Source: Veillonellales bacterium (GTDB taxonomy: Bacteria > Bacillota > Negativicutes > JAAYSF01). Taken from it: 64,000 bases of DNA. The notes under the pieces are model-generated. The model did no database searches. It saw only the letters and a list, made by a program, of their open reading frames with translations, and had not been told where the DNA came from. A program made the position numbers and the translations under genes. The stretch covers positions 50,361-114,360 of the forward strand of contig JBDKTO010000030.1 in assembly GCA_039680175.1 (NCBI GenBank). Reading direction: 5' to 3'. Shown here one piece after another: positions 46,961-55,535 of this stretch. Position 1 is the stretch's first letter; each line of letters begins with the position of its first letter.

Positions 46961-47596
46961 TTACTCCATTTCCTTAAACATAATCAGCCACTCGCCCTGA
47001 GAATCCGCCGTCCGGCCGCCGGGATAAAATCCCATTTTTTGATACACCCGGACAGCCGGCAGATTGTCCGGCCTTACTTCCAGCCTGATCCGTTTGGCCT
47101 GCTGTGCTGTAAAATATTCCACTGCCGCTTCCATGAGCCGGGACGCGATTCCCCGGCCCCGGCAATCTTCCGCCACCGCAATCGACAGTATACGGGCATT
47201 CACTGCGGCCGCCGGCCGCAGCGAAGACCGAAGAAAAGCCAGCTTATTCATCATAATAATCTTCACCGGGTGCAGCCCGAAGCCATAGCGGCCGGTCAGC
47301 CAGCGCCAGGCCCACTTTAGTATATGCCCCCCCAGCACAGCCCGCACCCACAAATGGGACAGTCCGGTAGGCGCAAAACAGTAACCAACGATCCGCCCAT
47401 TCTCACCATTCCGGGCAACCAGCGCCGCCGCCGGCTCCGCTGACCACACCAGGGAGAAAACATCCTCCATGGCCTGGGGCTTGGGCAGCCGCCCGCAATG
47501 ATGCAGGACACTTTCGATAAAACTCTCGGTAAACAACGCGGCAATCGCCGGTATATCAGCCGGCAGGGCCCGATTGATAATCACTGAGCCGGTCAT
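46961..47596 (-). CDS. GNAT-family N-acetyltransferase
   Basis: A 211-residue GNAT protein. Motif A (SIAVAEDCRGRGIASRLME) binds acetyl-CoA, and motif B region YQKMGFYPGGR follows. N-terminal INRALPADIPAIAALF is the usual beta1-alpha1. The acceptor substrate is unknown. AGGCAGGTGAGAAT precedes the ATG, and an extended -10 promoter lies about 22 bp upstream. It lies before the deacetylase and pth genes on the same strand. Confidence 0.87.
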   Translation of the reverse strand: MTGSVIINRALPADIPAIAALFTESFIESVLHHCGRLPKPQAMEDVFSLVWSAEPAAALVARNGENGRIVGYCFAPTGLSHLWVRAVLGGHILKWAWRWLTGRYGFGLHPVKIIMMNKLAFLRSSLRPAAAVNARILSIAVAEDCRGRGIASRLMEAAVEYFTAQQAKRIRLEVRPDNLPAVRVYQKMGFYPGGRTADSQGEWLIMFKEME

Positions 47597-47608
47597 ATTC
47601 TCACCTGC

Positions 47609-47663
47609 CTCACTGCGATTATATCATAATTCCCGATCTAAAAAAATGGCTGCCGGTGGAAGA
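47609..47663 (-). promoter_or_regulatory. Promoter of the GNAT gene (proximal copy of a duplicated sequence)
   Basis: TATAAT (47623-47618) preceded by TG-A makes a perfect extended -10, giving a leader of about 15 nt. The 55-bp sequence from here to TGGCTGCCGGTGG recurs in imperfect form at 48015-48070, where it reads CGATATAAT. Confidence 0.65.
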
Positions 47664-47835
47664 AGGCAAACCCTTTACATGGATTCATACCACAAGACTG
47701 CCACTTCTATACGTGGTAGCTTCGCTTCTGACTCCAGGTGGAATAAGAATCTCCACCTGGAGCTTCGCTGTTCAGCTTTAGCTAAACGAGCTCATTCGCT
47801 TCTAACGAATCTTAGGCGAGAAGCGAAATAAACGT
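47664..47835. other. Hairpin-rich insert of unknown nature upstream of the GNAT gene
   Basis: Four inverted repeats occur in a row: TACCAC/GTGGTA (47688-47693, 47713-47718), CTCCAGGTGGA/TCCACCTGGAG (47732-47742, 47752-47762, perfect 11 bp), AGCT-rich pairing at about 47761-47792, and TTCGCTTCT/AGAAGCGAA (47795-47803, 47819-47827). Such arrays occur at ends of IS200/IS605-type elements and their TnpB-associated RNAs, but no transposase gene is present. With the flanking promoter duplication it looks like an inserted, non-autonomous element. Confidence 0.5.
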
Positions 47836-47845
47836 CCCCTTGCTC

Positions 47846-47926
47846 CTAAATGTTCATTCTAAACTGTAATTCACTAAAATATCTGATTATATCCTCGTTA
47901 ATAAAGTGACTGCTGCTATGCTCCAT
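47846..47926 (-). CDS. Possible 26-residue small protein in the insert
   Basis: AAAGGAGG lies 8 nt upstream of ATG; the product starts MEHSSSHFINEDIIRYF and ends with TAG at 47846. I recognise no family. The excellent ribosome-binding site and the upstream duplicated promoter-like TATAAT (48029-48024) are the only support. It could be the remnant of a longer gene or a leader peptide. Confidence 0.4.
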   Translation of the reverse strand: MEHSSSHFINEDIIRYFSELQFRMNI

Positions 47927-48014
47927 TACTTTTCCTCCTTTGAGCTTTTACAGCTATTTGTAATGTTTATCCATCCTGCAATACAAAAAGCCCAACCCAA
48001 TAACCAACCTTCCT

Positions 48015-48070
48015 GTCTTACTGCAATTATATCGTAATGTCGGCCCTAAAAAAATGGCCGCCGGCAGAAG
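48015..48070. repeat. Distal copy of the GNAT promoter sequence
   Basis: ACTGCAATTATATCGTAATG...CCTAAAAAAATGGCCGCCGGCAGAAG matches 47611-47663 at roughly three positions in four. It forms a direct repeat about 405 bp from the first copy. Between the copies lie the hairpin array and the 26-codon ORF. The remaining 48071-48198 stretch before the prs stop shows no gene. Confidence 0.7.
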
Positions 48071-48198
48071 CCAACAGCCATTTTATTAAGATACATCGTT
48101 TGAGGTTTCGATCTTAGAAAGAATAATTTATACGTAATTAGAATCTTTTTTCTAAGTGCTAAGTGCCGAGAAGACGCGCTAGCGGCTTTTCTTATCTT

Positions 48199-49149
48199 TT
48201 AATCAAACAGCTTGCTTACGGAAAGCTCGCCGAAAATCCGGATAATGGCTTCCCCAAAAATAGGCGCTACGGACAGGATTTTAATCTTCCCATCCTGTTT
48301 CTCCGGCGGTACCGGAATGGTATTGGTTACAATCAGTTCTTTAATGTTGGAATCTTTGACACGCTGTACCGCCGGATCGCTGAGCACGGCGTGGGTACAG
48401 CAGGCATAAACCTCTTTGGCGCCAAGACGTTCCAGGGCCCGGGCTCCCTCAGTCAGAGAACCGGCGGTGTCGATGATATCATCGACAATGACTGCATTCT
48501 TGCCTTCCACACTGCCGATCAGATTCATAACTTCCGCCACACCGGGCATGGGGCGGCGTTTTTCAATAATGGCAATCGGAGCATGGAGGCGGTCGGCCAA
48601 CTGCCGTGCCCTGGTAACACCGCCCAAATCGGGAGAAACGACAATCATATCCTCTAATTTTTTGGAAGCAATGTAATCAGCTAAAATGGGAACACCGGGA
48701 AGATGATCCACCGGAATATCAAAGAAACCCTGAATCTGGCCGGCGTGAAGATCCATAGTAACCACCCGGGTTACCCCGGCAGTAGTCAGCAGATTGGCCA
48801 TCAGTTTGGCGGAAATCGGCTCCCGTCCGCGGGTTTTCCGGTCCTGACGGGCATAGGCATAGTAAGGCACTACAGCCGTAATATGCTTGGCCGAAGCCCG
48901 TTTCATGGCATCGACCATGATTAAGAGTTCCATCACACTGTCATTAACGGGATAACAGGTAGGCTGAATAATAAAAACTTCTTTGCCGCGGACGCTTTCG
49001 TCAATAATCACCTGGGTTTCACCGTTATTGAAATGTCCTACCATGGCGCTGCCCAACGTAACTCCCAGATGCGCGGCAATTTCCTCAGCCAAGGCCGGAT
49101 TGGAATTTCCGGTAAACAATCGCAACTTCTTCGTCTCTGCTAAACTCAT
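48199..49149 (-). CDS. prs: Ribose-phosphate pyrophosphokinase (PRPP synthetase)
   Basis: A 316-residue PRPP synthetase. The N-terminal [17 protein letters not shown], the flexible/ATP region [20 protein letters not shown], and the ribose-5-P-binding PRPP loop [17 protein letters not shown] are conserved. It supplies PRPP to purine, pyrimidine, His and Trp synthesis. It lies just downstream of glmU, the standard Firmicute glmU-prs pair. Confidence 0.98.
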   Translation of the reverse strand: MSLAETKKLRLFTGNSNPALAEEIAAHLGVTLGSAMVGHFNNGETQVIIDESVRGKEVFIIQPTCYPVNDSVMELLIMVDAMKRASAKHITAVVPYYAYARQDRKTRGREPISAKLMANLLTTAGVTRVVTMDLHAGQIQGFFDIPVDHLPGVPILADYIASKKLEDMIVVSPDLGGVTRARQLADRLHAPIAIIEKRRPMPGVAEVMNLIGSVEGKNAVIVDDIIDTAGSLTEGARALERLGAKEVYACCTHAVLSDPAVQRVKDSNIKELIVTNTIPVPPEKQDGKIKILSVAPIFGEAIIRIFGELSVSKLFD

Positions 49150-49195
49150 GAATTATCTTGCCTCCAACACATTTTGTTTCATTTTTTCTTAAAAG

Positions 49196-50563
49196 TCAGG
49201 ATTTTCGCTTGCCTACCCAGCCTTCAATGTTTACCTGACGGGCCCGGGCCACGCCCAGACCCACCGACGGCACATTTTTCGTAATGGTTGAACCGGCACC
49301 TATATAAGCGCCTTTACCAACCGTAACCGGAGCTACTAAGTTGCTGTTGCAGCCAATAAACGCCTCATCCTCAATCGTTGTCCGGTGTTTCGTTTTGCCG
49401 TCATAATTAACGGTAATGGTGCCGGAACCGATATTGACCCTGGCTCCCATATCGGTATCGCCGATATAGCTGAGATGCGGAATCTTGCTGTTTTTGCCCA
49501 CCTGAGAATTTTTCACCTCAACAAAATTGCCCACCTTGACGCCTTCCGACAATACGGTATCCGGGCGCAGGTGGACATAAGGACCCACTGTCACATGATT
49601 TTCCACCCGGCAGTCATGGGCATAGGTGAACTGCAGCGTTACTTCGTCGCCAATTTTAGTATTCTGAATCCGGGTGCCGGGACCGATGCTGCAACCCCGG
49701 CCGATAGTGGTTGCGCCTTCCAGCCAGGTAAAAGGATAAATCACCGTATCCGGTTCAATCGTCACTTCAGCATCAATAAAAGTGCTGTCCGGGTCCATAA
49801 TCGTAACACCGTTTTCCATAACTTCATTCAATTTGCGGCGCCGCAGAATTTTCTCTGCTGCCGCCAGCTGCAGCCGGGAATTGATTCCCAGCGTCTGCTG
49901 ATAATCCTCAGCAACTACCGCCCCTACCTTGGCCTTTTGCCCGGTAAGGATGCCAATTACATCGGTCAGATAATATTCACCCTGCTGATTGGCGCAGTTA
50001 ATAGCGGCCAATGCTTCGAATAACGCTTCCCGGTCAAAGCAGTATATCCCGGTATTGACTTCATTAACCGCTAATTCCGCCGGATTCGCATCCTTCTGTT
50101 CCACAATCTTGAGCACCCGGCCGCTGTCGTCGCGAATAACCCGGCCATAGCCTGCCGGATCCGGCATACGGGCCGTCAGCACAGTAGCCGCCGCTCCGGC
50201 AGCCTGATGCGCAGCATACAATTCAGCCAGAGTTTTCCCTTCCAGCAGAGGCGTATCGCCACACAAAACCATGACAGTGCCATTAAAATCTGTCAGCAAT
50301 CTTTCGGCCTGCCGCACTGCATGACCGGTACCAAGCTGCTGCTCCTGAACCACAAATTCCGCCTGAGTTCCAATCACTTCTTCCACCTGATCGGCGCCAA
50401 AACCAACGACTACGATATTTCTGGATGATCCCGCCTGATTCGCGGCATCCAGGACCTGCTGCACCATTGGTTTCCCGCCGACAGTATGAAGCACCTTCGG
50501 TAATGCTGACTTCATACGAGTACCTTTGCCTGCCGCCAGAATTACCGTCAGCAAATCTGACAT
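49196..50563 (-). CDS. glmU: Bifunctional GlmU (GlcNAc-1-P uridyltransferase / GlcN-1-P acetyltransferase)
   Basis: A 455-residue bifunctional enzyme making UDP-GlcNAc. The N-terminal pyrophosphorylase starts VILAAGKGTRMKSALPK; GTGHAVRQAE and VNTGIYCF follow. The C-terminal left-handed beta-helix (about 250-450) has hexapeptide repeats and the acetyltransferase residues in SYIGDTDMG and NYDGKTKHRT. The ATG at 50563 follows GGGGGAACGGTA; the longer frame is rejected. Confidence 0.98.
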   Translation of the reverse strand: MSDLLTVILAAGKGTRMKSALPKVLHTVGGKPMVQQVLDAANQAGSSRNIVVVGFGADQVEEVIGTQAEFVVQEQQLGTGHAVRQAERLLTDFNGTVMVLCGDTPLLEGKTLAELYAAHQAAGAAATVLTARMPDPAGYGRVIRDDSGRVLKIVEQKDANPAELAVNEVNTGIYCFDREALFEALAAINCANQQGEYYLTDVIGILTGQKAKVGAVVAEDYQQTLGINSRLQLAAAEKILRRRKLNEVMENGVTIMDPDSTFIDAEVTIEPDTVIYPFTWLEGATTIGRGCSIGPGTRIQNTKIGDEVTLQFTYAHDCRVENHVTVGPYVHLRPDTVLSEGVKVGNFVEVKNSQVGKNSKIPHLSYIGDTDMGARVNIGSGTITVNYDGKTKHRTTIEDEAFIGCNSNLVAPVTVGKGAYIGAGSTITKNVPSVGLGVARARQVNIEGWVGKRKS

Positions 50564-50749
50564 TACCGTTCCCCCATTTCCTAAAAGCGTTTCCCCGCAA
50601 AAAATCATCTTGGCATAGGCCAAGTTAAATCATATTGGAAAATGACAGAGTAAAACATAATTTCTTTCGACAGTATAAGCTAAATTCCTGCATTAAAAAG
50701 AAAACAGTAAATTCAAACAGTTTTGGTACTTGACTCATAGCACTAAATT

Positions 50750-50838
50750 CTGTCATTGCGAGCGCCAGCGAAGCAATCTCCCGGCCGCATTCGCCTATCC
50801 AGCGTGAAATCGCCACGGCTAACGCCTCGTGATGACAG
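50750..50838. repeat. REP-like dispersed element, copy 4
   Basis: CTGTCATTGCGAGCGCCAGC and GAAGCAATCTC at one end; AATCGCCACGGCTAACGCCTCGTGATGACAG at the other (quoted in parts, key GCCTCGTGATGACAG). It matches copy 1 closely, including AATCGCCACGGCT. Its last bases run directly into a GCTCATA tract. Confidence 0.9.
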
Positions 50839-50909
50839 CTCATAGCTCATAGCTCATAGCTCATAGCTCATAGCTCATAGCTCATAGCTCATAGCTCATA
50901 GCTCATAGC
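50838..50909. repeat. 7-bp tandem repeat tract (GCTCATA), about 10 copies
   Basis: About ten identical GCTCATA units with no variant, beginning at the final G of the REP-like element and ending 4 bp before the ilvA stop codon. The same unit dominates the tract at 24940-25068. The uniformity suggests recent expansion. Confidence 0.95.
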
Positions 50910-50913
50910 CATT

Positions 50914-52125
50914 TTAGATTACTTTCGCGTTGCAGCCATCCTGTCGGAGGCTGTTTAATATTTGTTCCGTATGCATGGCATCCCTGGTTTCAAGGCTAAT
51001 CTCCACGAGTGCCTGCCCAATCGGCACATTTTGTTCCACCCGGTCATGATAGACGCTGATGACATTGGCCTGCAACTGAGCAATTACATTCAGCAGATGC
51101 TGCAGTACCCCGGGACGGTCGTGAATCATTGCCGAAAGCTTGATCCGTCGGCCGGCTTTCACCAGCCCCCGCTCAATAATCCGGGAGATAAAGTTTACAT
51201 CAATATTCCCGCCGGAAATCACCCCGGCTACCTTGCCTGCCCCGGGAATTTTATGCTGAAGAATGGCAGCCAGACTAACCGCTCCGGCGCCCTCCACCAC
51301 TAGCTTCGCCCGTTCCAATAACAGGAGAATCGTCCCGGCAATAGCCTCATCATCCACAACAACGATGTCGTCCACATATTTATCAATAATTCCAAAGGTT
51401 AAATTTCCAGGCGTTCTTACGGCAATACCGTCCGCTATCGTCGCCGCCTCCGGTGTTGTACGAATCTCGCGGGCCCGCTTCGACATATACATCGCCGGCG
51501 CTCCCTGTGCCTGCACTCCGTAAATTTTCACATGAGGTGATGTCTCCTTTACTGCCATGGCGATTCCGGCGATAAGGCCACCGCCGCCCACAGGCACAAC
51601 AATTGAAGACACATCCTGCAGGGATTCCAAAATTTCCAAACCGACCGTACCCTGTCCGGCAATCACCGCCGGATCATTAAAAGCATGAATAAAGGTTTGT
51701 CCGGTCTGCTCCTGCAGTTCCTGGGCCTGTTGAAACGCATCGTCGTATACCAGCCCTTTTAACACAACTTCTGCCCCATAACCCCGGGTAGCCATGCTTT
51801 TGGCCAGCGGCGCCACTTCCGGCATAACGATGGTAGCCCTGGCACCAGCCATTCCGGCGGCAAAAGCCACGCCCTGAGCGTGATTGCCGGCCGATGCCGC
51901 AATAACTCCTTTCGCCTTTTCCCTGTCCGTTAAGGTACGTATTTTATTATAAGCGCCCCGAATTTTAAAGGAGCCGGTCTTTTGCAAATTCTCTAATTTT
52001 AAGTAAACATCACAGCCGGCCATGTTACTGAAAGTACGGCTTCGATCCAATGGCGTATGGTGAACGACCCCCCGCAGTGCAGCATATGCCTGTTCAATAT
52101 CTGCCAAACCTATATTTTTCTCCAT
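50914..52125 (-). CDS. ilvA: Threonine ammonia-lyase (IlvA/TdcB type with C-terminal ACT domain)
   Basis: A 403-residue PLP enzyme that converts threonine to 2-oxobutyrate. The PLP Lys lies in GSFKIRGAYNKI, the glycine-rich phosphate loop is VPVGGGGLIAG, and SAGNHAQGVA is conserved. One ACT domain (about 325-400; LSAMIHDRPGVLQHLLNVIA) suggests feedback control. It could be the biosynthetic enzyme feeding ilvB or a catabolic TdcB; size and single ACT do not decide. It is downstream of purR on the same strand. Confidence 0.92.
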   Translation of the reverse strand: MEKNIGLADIEQAYAALRGVVHHTPLDRSRTFSNMAGCDVYLKLENLQKTGSFKIRGAYNKIRTLTDREKAKGVIAASAGNHAQGVAFAAGMAGARATIVMPEVAPLAKSMATRGYGAEVVLKGLVYDDAFQQAQELQEQTGQTFIHAFNDPAVIAGQGTVGLEILESLQDVSSIVVPVGGGGLIAGIAMAVKETSPHVKIYGVQAQGAPAMYMSKRAREIRTTPEAATIADGIAVRTPGNLTFGIIDKYVDDIVVVDDEAIAGTILLLLERAKLVVEGAGAVSLAAILQHKIPGAGKVAGVISGGNIDVNFISRIIERGLVKAGRRIKLSAMIHDRPGVLQHLLNVIAQLQANVISVYHDRVEQNVPIGQALVEISLETRDAMHTEQILNSLRQDGCNAKVI

Positions 52126-52150
52126 CGCGATGCCCTCCTTAGTTTCACTG

Positions 52151-52963
52151 TTACAGCGCCGCCGGCCGTATATCGGTCTTCTTAGTATGCTGATCCACGC
52201 CGTATAAAATAAGCAGGGCCAGATAATCTTCCACTAATTTTTCTTCCGGATCGGCCGTGGCTACCAGCACGCCGGTACCCACCACCTCAGCCTCCACTTC
52301 CCGGGCCAAATCCACCATTCCCTGAGCGGTGCCGCCGGCTTTCATGAAATCATCAATAACAAGCACCTTGGACCCGGCGGAAATCGCCCTTCTGGGCAGC
52401 GACATCGTCTGAATCCGCTTCGATGAGCCGCTGACGTAATTGATACTGACCGACGGTCCCTCCGTTACCTTCCCGCCCCGGCGCACCACTACCAGCGGCA
52501 GATCAAAAGCCCGGGCTGTCACCAATGCCAAAGGAATCCCTTTTGTCTCAATCGTCATGATATAATCCGGCGACAAATGGGAAAACTTGCTCATAAAGAT
52601 TTCGCCAATGGGTACCATCAGATTGGCTGTAAACAATAAATCCGTCATATAAATATAGCCGCCGGGAATAATCCGCTCCGGTTTCTCCAGTTGAAAAGCC
52701 AAATCAGACAGCAACCGGTCAGCCGCTTCTTTGCCTCGATACGGCAGAAAGCGCACGCCGCCGGAAGCGCCGGATACCGTTTCCAGCGTTCCTAACCCAA
52801 ATTGCTGCAACGATTGTTTTATCGTCACCAAATCCTCGCTTACTGTGGATTTAGCTGCACCGAACACCTCGCTGAAATGGCCCAGCGAAAAGAGGCGTCC
52901 CGGCATATCGGTCAGCAGTTTGGTCAACGCCGCAATCCGCTCAACTCTCCGTACTTTATTCAT
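52151..52963 (-). CDS. purR: Pur operon repressor PurR
   Basis: A 270-residue PurR of the Bacillus type. It has an N-terminal winged helix (about 1-75; RIAALTKLLTDMPGRLFSL, FGAAKSTVSEDLV) and a PRT-fold domain with PRPP motif KVLVIDDFMKAGGTAQG. PRPP releases it from purine-gene promoters. It lies near glmU, prs and ispE, as in other Firmicutes. Confidence 0.95.
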   Translation of the reverse strand: MNKVRRVERIAALTKLLTDMPGRLFSLGHFSEVFGAAKSTVSEDLVTIKQSLQQFGLGTLETVSGASGGVRFLPYRGKEAADRLLSDLAFQLEKPERIIPGGYIYMTDLLFTANLMVPIGEIFMSKFSHLSPDYIMTIETKGIPLALVTARAFDLPLVVVRRGGKVTEGPSVSINYVSGSSKRIQTMSLPRRAISAGSKVLVIDDFMKAGGTAQGMVDLAREVEAEVVGTGVLVATADPEEKLVEDYLALLILYGVDQHTKKTDIRPAAL

Positions 52964-53100
52964 TTCCCAGCCCCCATTGTCTGTCTATTACCGAATGTTT
53001 TTCTGTCTCAATGCATTTTTATTCAGTTTCTCTGTCTAGTTAGCAATTCCTGCTGCGGCGAAAATTATTCTGAAAAAAAGCTGTGCGGCTGTTGGCTCAC

Positions 53101-53162
53101 AGCAACATATGAAAAACAACAATGCAGCCTTAAGGCTGCATTGTTGTTTTTCATATGTTGCT
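53101..53162. terminator. 62-bp perfect palindrome, bidirectional terminator after the nucleotidyltransferase gene
   Basis: Two 31-nt arms are exact inverse complements with no spacer. The inner part AACAACAATGCAGCC-TT/AA-GGCTGCATTGTTGTT is flanked by AAAAA and TTTTT, so it works as a terminator on either strand. The symmetry extends 11 bp beyond the tail (AGCAACATATG). It starts 9 bp past the gene's stop. Confidence 0.85.
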
Positions 53163-53171
53163 ACAAGTGAA

Positions 53172-53930
53172 TTATGCCTGAGCTAAAAAGACCGACCGAA
53201 CCAATTCCAAGTCACTGGGTTTATCAACATCAATGCCCAACTCTGGGTATTCGGAATGAATAACCGCACCGGAAATCTTCAACAGGGCAGTTACCCGTTC
53301 TTTTACCGCCGTCAGGCTCAAACACCCCAGTAAAAACCGGAAGACAAAACTCCAGCCTAAAATACAGGCTAATTTAACGGGATTTTTCCGGTTAGCGATA
53401 ATCCGTTCGGCAACGGCCACACAACGGGGTACAATGGCCGGATCCACCAAAAAAATATTGCCGCCGGTATACGTTCCCTCATTCAACCGAACGTAGGTCC
53501 GCTTATTCCCCGGATAATGTTTTTCATTCACATCACGGGTGACAATAGGATAATATAGATCAGCCTCTATTTTGCTGCATTGCAGCAGAAAATCCTCAAT
53601 TGCTTCCGGAGTTAACAAAGGAATATCGGCGGTTGTCACCAAAACTTTATGCTGATGGTTCAAGGCTTTCATACCGATTTTTATAGTCTCAATAATCGTT
53701 TGCCCGCCTTCCACAAGCACTGCCTCCGCAGGAAAATCACAGTTCGTTAGTTCCTTGATCGGACCAACAACAAAGATCCTATTTACATGAGGACTGTCGG
53801 ACAAAGCCCGAGCGACGAAAGACACCATCGGTTTACCGGCAATTTCTATCATCGCCTCATACGGCTGAGGTGAAAACTTGCTTAACGATTTACTATTTTC
53901 GCCGCCGGCCAGTATAATGGCATCATACAT
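53172..53930 (-). CDS. Nucleotidyltransferase (MobA-like NTP transferase domain)
   Basis: A 252-residue GT-A fold nucleotidyltransferase: IILAGGENSKSLSKFSPQPY, EIAGKPMVSFVARAL, VTTADIPLLTPEAIEDF and YTGGNIFLVDP. The first loop is LAGGENSKSL in place of the usual LAGGxGxRM, so GTP binding may differ from MobA. A central hydrophobic stretch (about 185-205) is unusual. GGGAGGGTCG lies upstream of the ATG at 53930. The substrate is unknown. It lies between GntR and purR. Confidence 0.78.
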   Translation of the reverse strand: MYDAIILAGGENSKSLSKFSPQPYEAMIEIAGKPMVSFVARALSDSPHVNRIFVVGPIKELTNCDFPAEAVLVEGGQTIIETIKIGMKALNHQHKVLVTTADIPLLTPEAIEDFLLQCSKIEADLYYPIVTRDVNEKHYPGNKRTYVRLNEGTYTGGNIFLVDPAIVPRCVAVAERIIANRKNPVKLACILGWSFVFRFLLGCLSLTAVKERVTALLKISGAVIHSEYPELGIDVDKPSDLELVRSVFLAQA

Positions 53931-53980
53931 ATACTGCGACCCTCCCATTTGGATTGCTGCTTGTCAAGCGAATGCCAATG

Positions 53981-54676
53981 TTACTTTCCATCCACTTTCT
54001 GCCTGCGCTCATTCATATCCAGCAACAGCGTCTGCTCCGAATTTTCCATATGCTCCGTAGCCAATTGCTGGGCAAGTTCAACATCCCGGGCCGCAATAGC
54101 CTCCACCAGCCGGCCATGCTCCTCCAGTGTGTTCTTCAGCCGTCCCGGATAAGACATGGACATAGAACGGAAGCGGGTTAACTGCTCCCGCAGATTGTTA
54201 ATAATACCTACCAGCCTGTCGTTGCGACTGGCCTGATAAAGGATATCATGAAACTGACTGTCGGCTTCCACTATTTTATCCATATCGCCTTGTTCAATAT
54301 ATTCGCCAATCTGGACTAACAGCCGTTCCATTTGCTCCAGTTCTTCATCGGTAATGCGTTCCGCCGCCAGACCGGCTGCCAGCACATCCAGGGAAGTACG
54401 CACCTCAAATACTTCATTGACATCTTTGATGGAAAGATCAGCCACATAAGTACCGCGCCGCGGTATCATAATCACAAAGCCTTCCAGTTCCAGTTTGCGA
54501 ATTGCCTCCCGCACCGGTGTACGGCTAACCCCCAATTCTTCCGCCAGCTGAATCTCCATCAAACGCTCGCCGGGTTTCAACACTCCATTGACAATTGCTT
54601 CCCGCAGTGTCTCGCAGACTACTTCTCTAAGAGGTTGATAGCTATCCAGTCTAATCGGCAGCAATCGACGTTCCAT
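53981..54676 (-). CDS. GntR-family transcriptional regulator (FadR/FCD subfamily)
   Basis: A 231-residue regulator: N-terminal winged helix (about 18-75; PGERLMEIQLAEELGVSRTP, VREAIRKLELEGFV) and C-terminal FCD effector domain (about 90-220; FEVRTSLDVLAAGLAA, DSQFHDILYQAS) with His/Asp metal-binding residues. The ATG at 54676 lies 3 nt after AGGTGGAG; GTG at 54685 is possible. It overlaps the 3' end of ispE by 26 bp. The effector and targets are unknown. Confidence 0.9.
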   Translation of the reverse strand: MERRLLPIRLDSYQPLREVVCETLREAIVNGVLKPGERLMEIQLAEELGVSRTPVREAIRKLELEGFVIMIPRRGTYVADLSIKDVNEVFEVRTSLDVLAAGLAAERITDEELEQMERLLVQIGEYIEQGDMDKIVEADSQFHDILYQASRNDRLVGIINNLREQLTRFRSMSMSYPGRLKNTLEEHGRLVEAIAARDVELAQQLATEHMENSEQTLLLDMNERRQKVDGK

Positions 54677-55529
54677 TTGCTCCACCTACCTTTGAAACTA
54701 GTATTACAGCATCACTTTGCTTCTTTAGTTTTTCTGCAACCGCTTTTGCCCGGCAGCAGTCCGGTGTTAAACCGAAAACCGTCGGGCCGCTGCCTGACAT
54801 AAGGCAACCCCGCACACCCAATTCCTGCAGCTGCCGTTTCAGTTCGCCGATCTCCGGATGAACCGGTATAGTTACACTCTCCAGCACATTACACAGACCG
54901 GCGGTTATTCCCTTTAAATCACCGCGCTCCAAACAAGCCAGCATGGCCGGAATATCAGGATGCTTTTCCACTGCACCGGCCCGATAGTGCTGATAGGCCC
55001 AGACAGTGGAGACCTGTATCCGTGGTTTGGCCAATATCGCCCAGCAAGACGGCAGTAGGGGCAGCCTGCTTAATTTCTCGCCCCGGCCCGTTGCCAGCAT
55101 CGTCCCGCCCCGAACACAAAAAGGCACATCCGCTCCCAGCACAGCCCCCAGATCGGCCAGCTGCTCAACCGTCATTCCCAGCTGCCAACGATGGTTCAAA
55201 CCGATGAGAGTCCCGGCGGCATCGGCACTGCCGCCGGCTAAACCGGCAGCCAAGGGAATCCGTTTTTTCAACTCAATATGTACACCCTGCTTGACAAAAA
55301 ATCGTTCTTGCAGCAAAGATGCCGCCCGATAAGCCAGATTAGTCTGATCGCAGGCCAGTTCCTGTTCATCGGAACTGACGGAAATGCCGGCTGACTGCTC
55401 AGAAAAATACAGCGTATCCGCCAAATCAATAGTCTGCATAATCATGGCGACTTCGTGATAGCCATCATCACGCTTCCCCAGTATATCAAGAGCCAGATTT
55501 ATTTTCCCGTATGCGTTTACTGTCAGCAC
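54651..55529 (-). CDS. ispE: 4-diphosphocytidyl-2-C-methyl-D-erythritol kinase
   Basis: A 292-residue GHMP kinase of the MEP isoprenoid pathway. ATP loop PLAAGLAGGSADAAGTL, N-terminal AYGKINLALDILGKRDDGYH (the catalytic Lys/Asp region), and C-terminal LMSGSGPTVFGL are conserved. Indicates isoprenoids via MEP. It lies between cheW and the GntR gene. Confidence 0.97.
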   Translation of the reverse strand: MLTVNAYGKINLALDILGKRDDGYHEVAMIMQTIDLADTLYFSEQSAGISVSSDEQELACDQTNLAYRAASLLQERFFVKQGVHIELKKRIPLAAGLAGGSADAAGTLIGLNHRWQLGMTVEQLADLGAVLGADVPFCVRGGTMLATGRGEKLSRLPLLPSCWAILAKPRIQVSTVWAYQHYRAGAVEKHPDIPAMLACLERGDLKGITAGLCNVLESVTIPVHPEIGELKRQLQELGVRGCLMSGSGPTVFGLTPDCCRAKAVAEKLKKQSDAVILVSKVGGANGTSIAAD

Positions 55530-55535
55530 TATTCA

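Noticed and set aside
47574..47831. 85-codon plus-strand ORF over the GNAT start and hairpin array
   Set aside because: It crosses the promoter and four inverted repeats, has no ribosome-binding site and reads antisense to the GNAT start.
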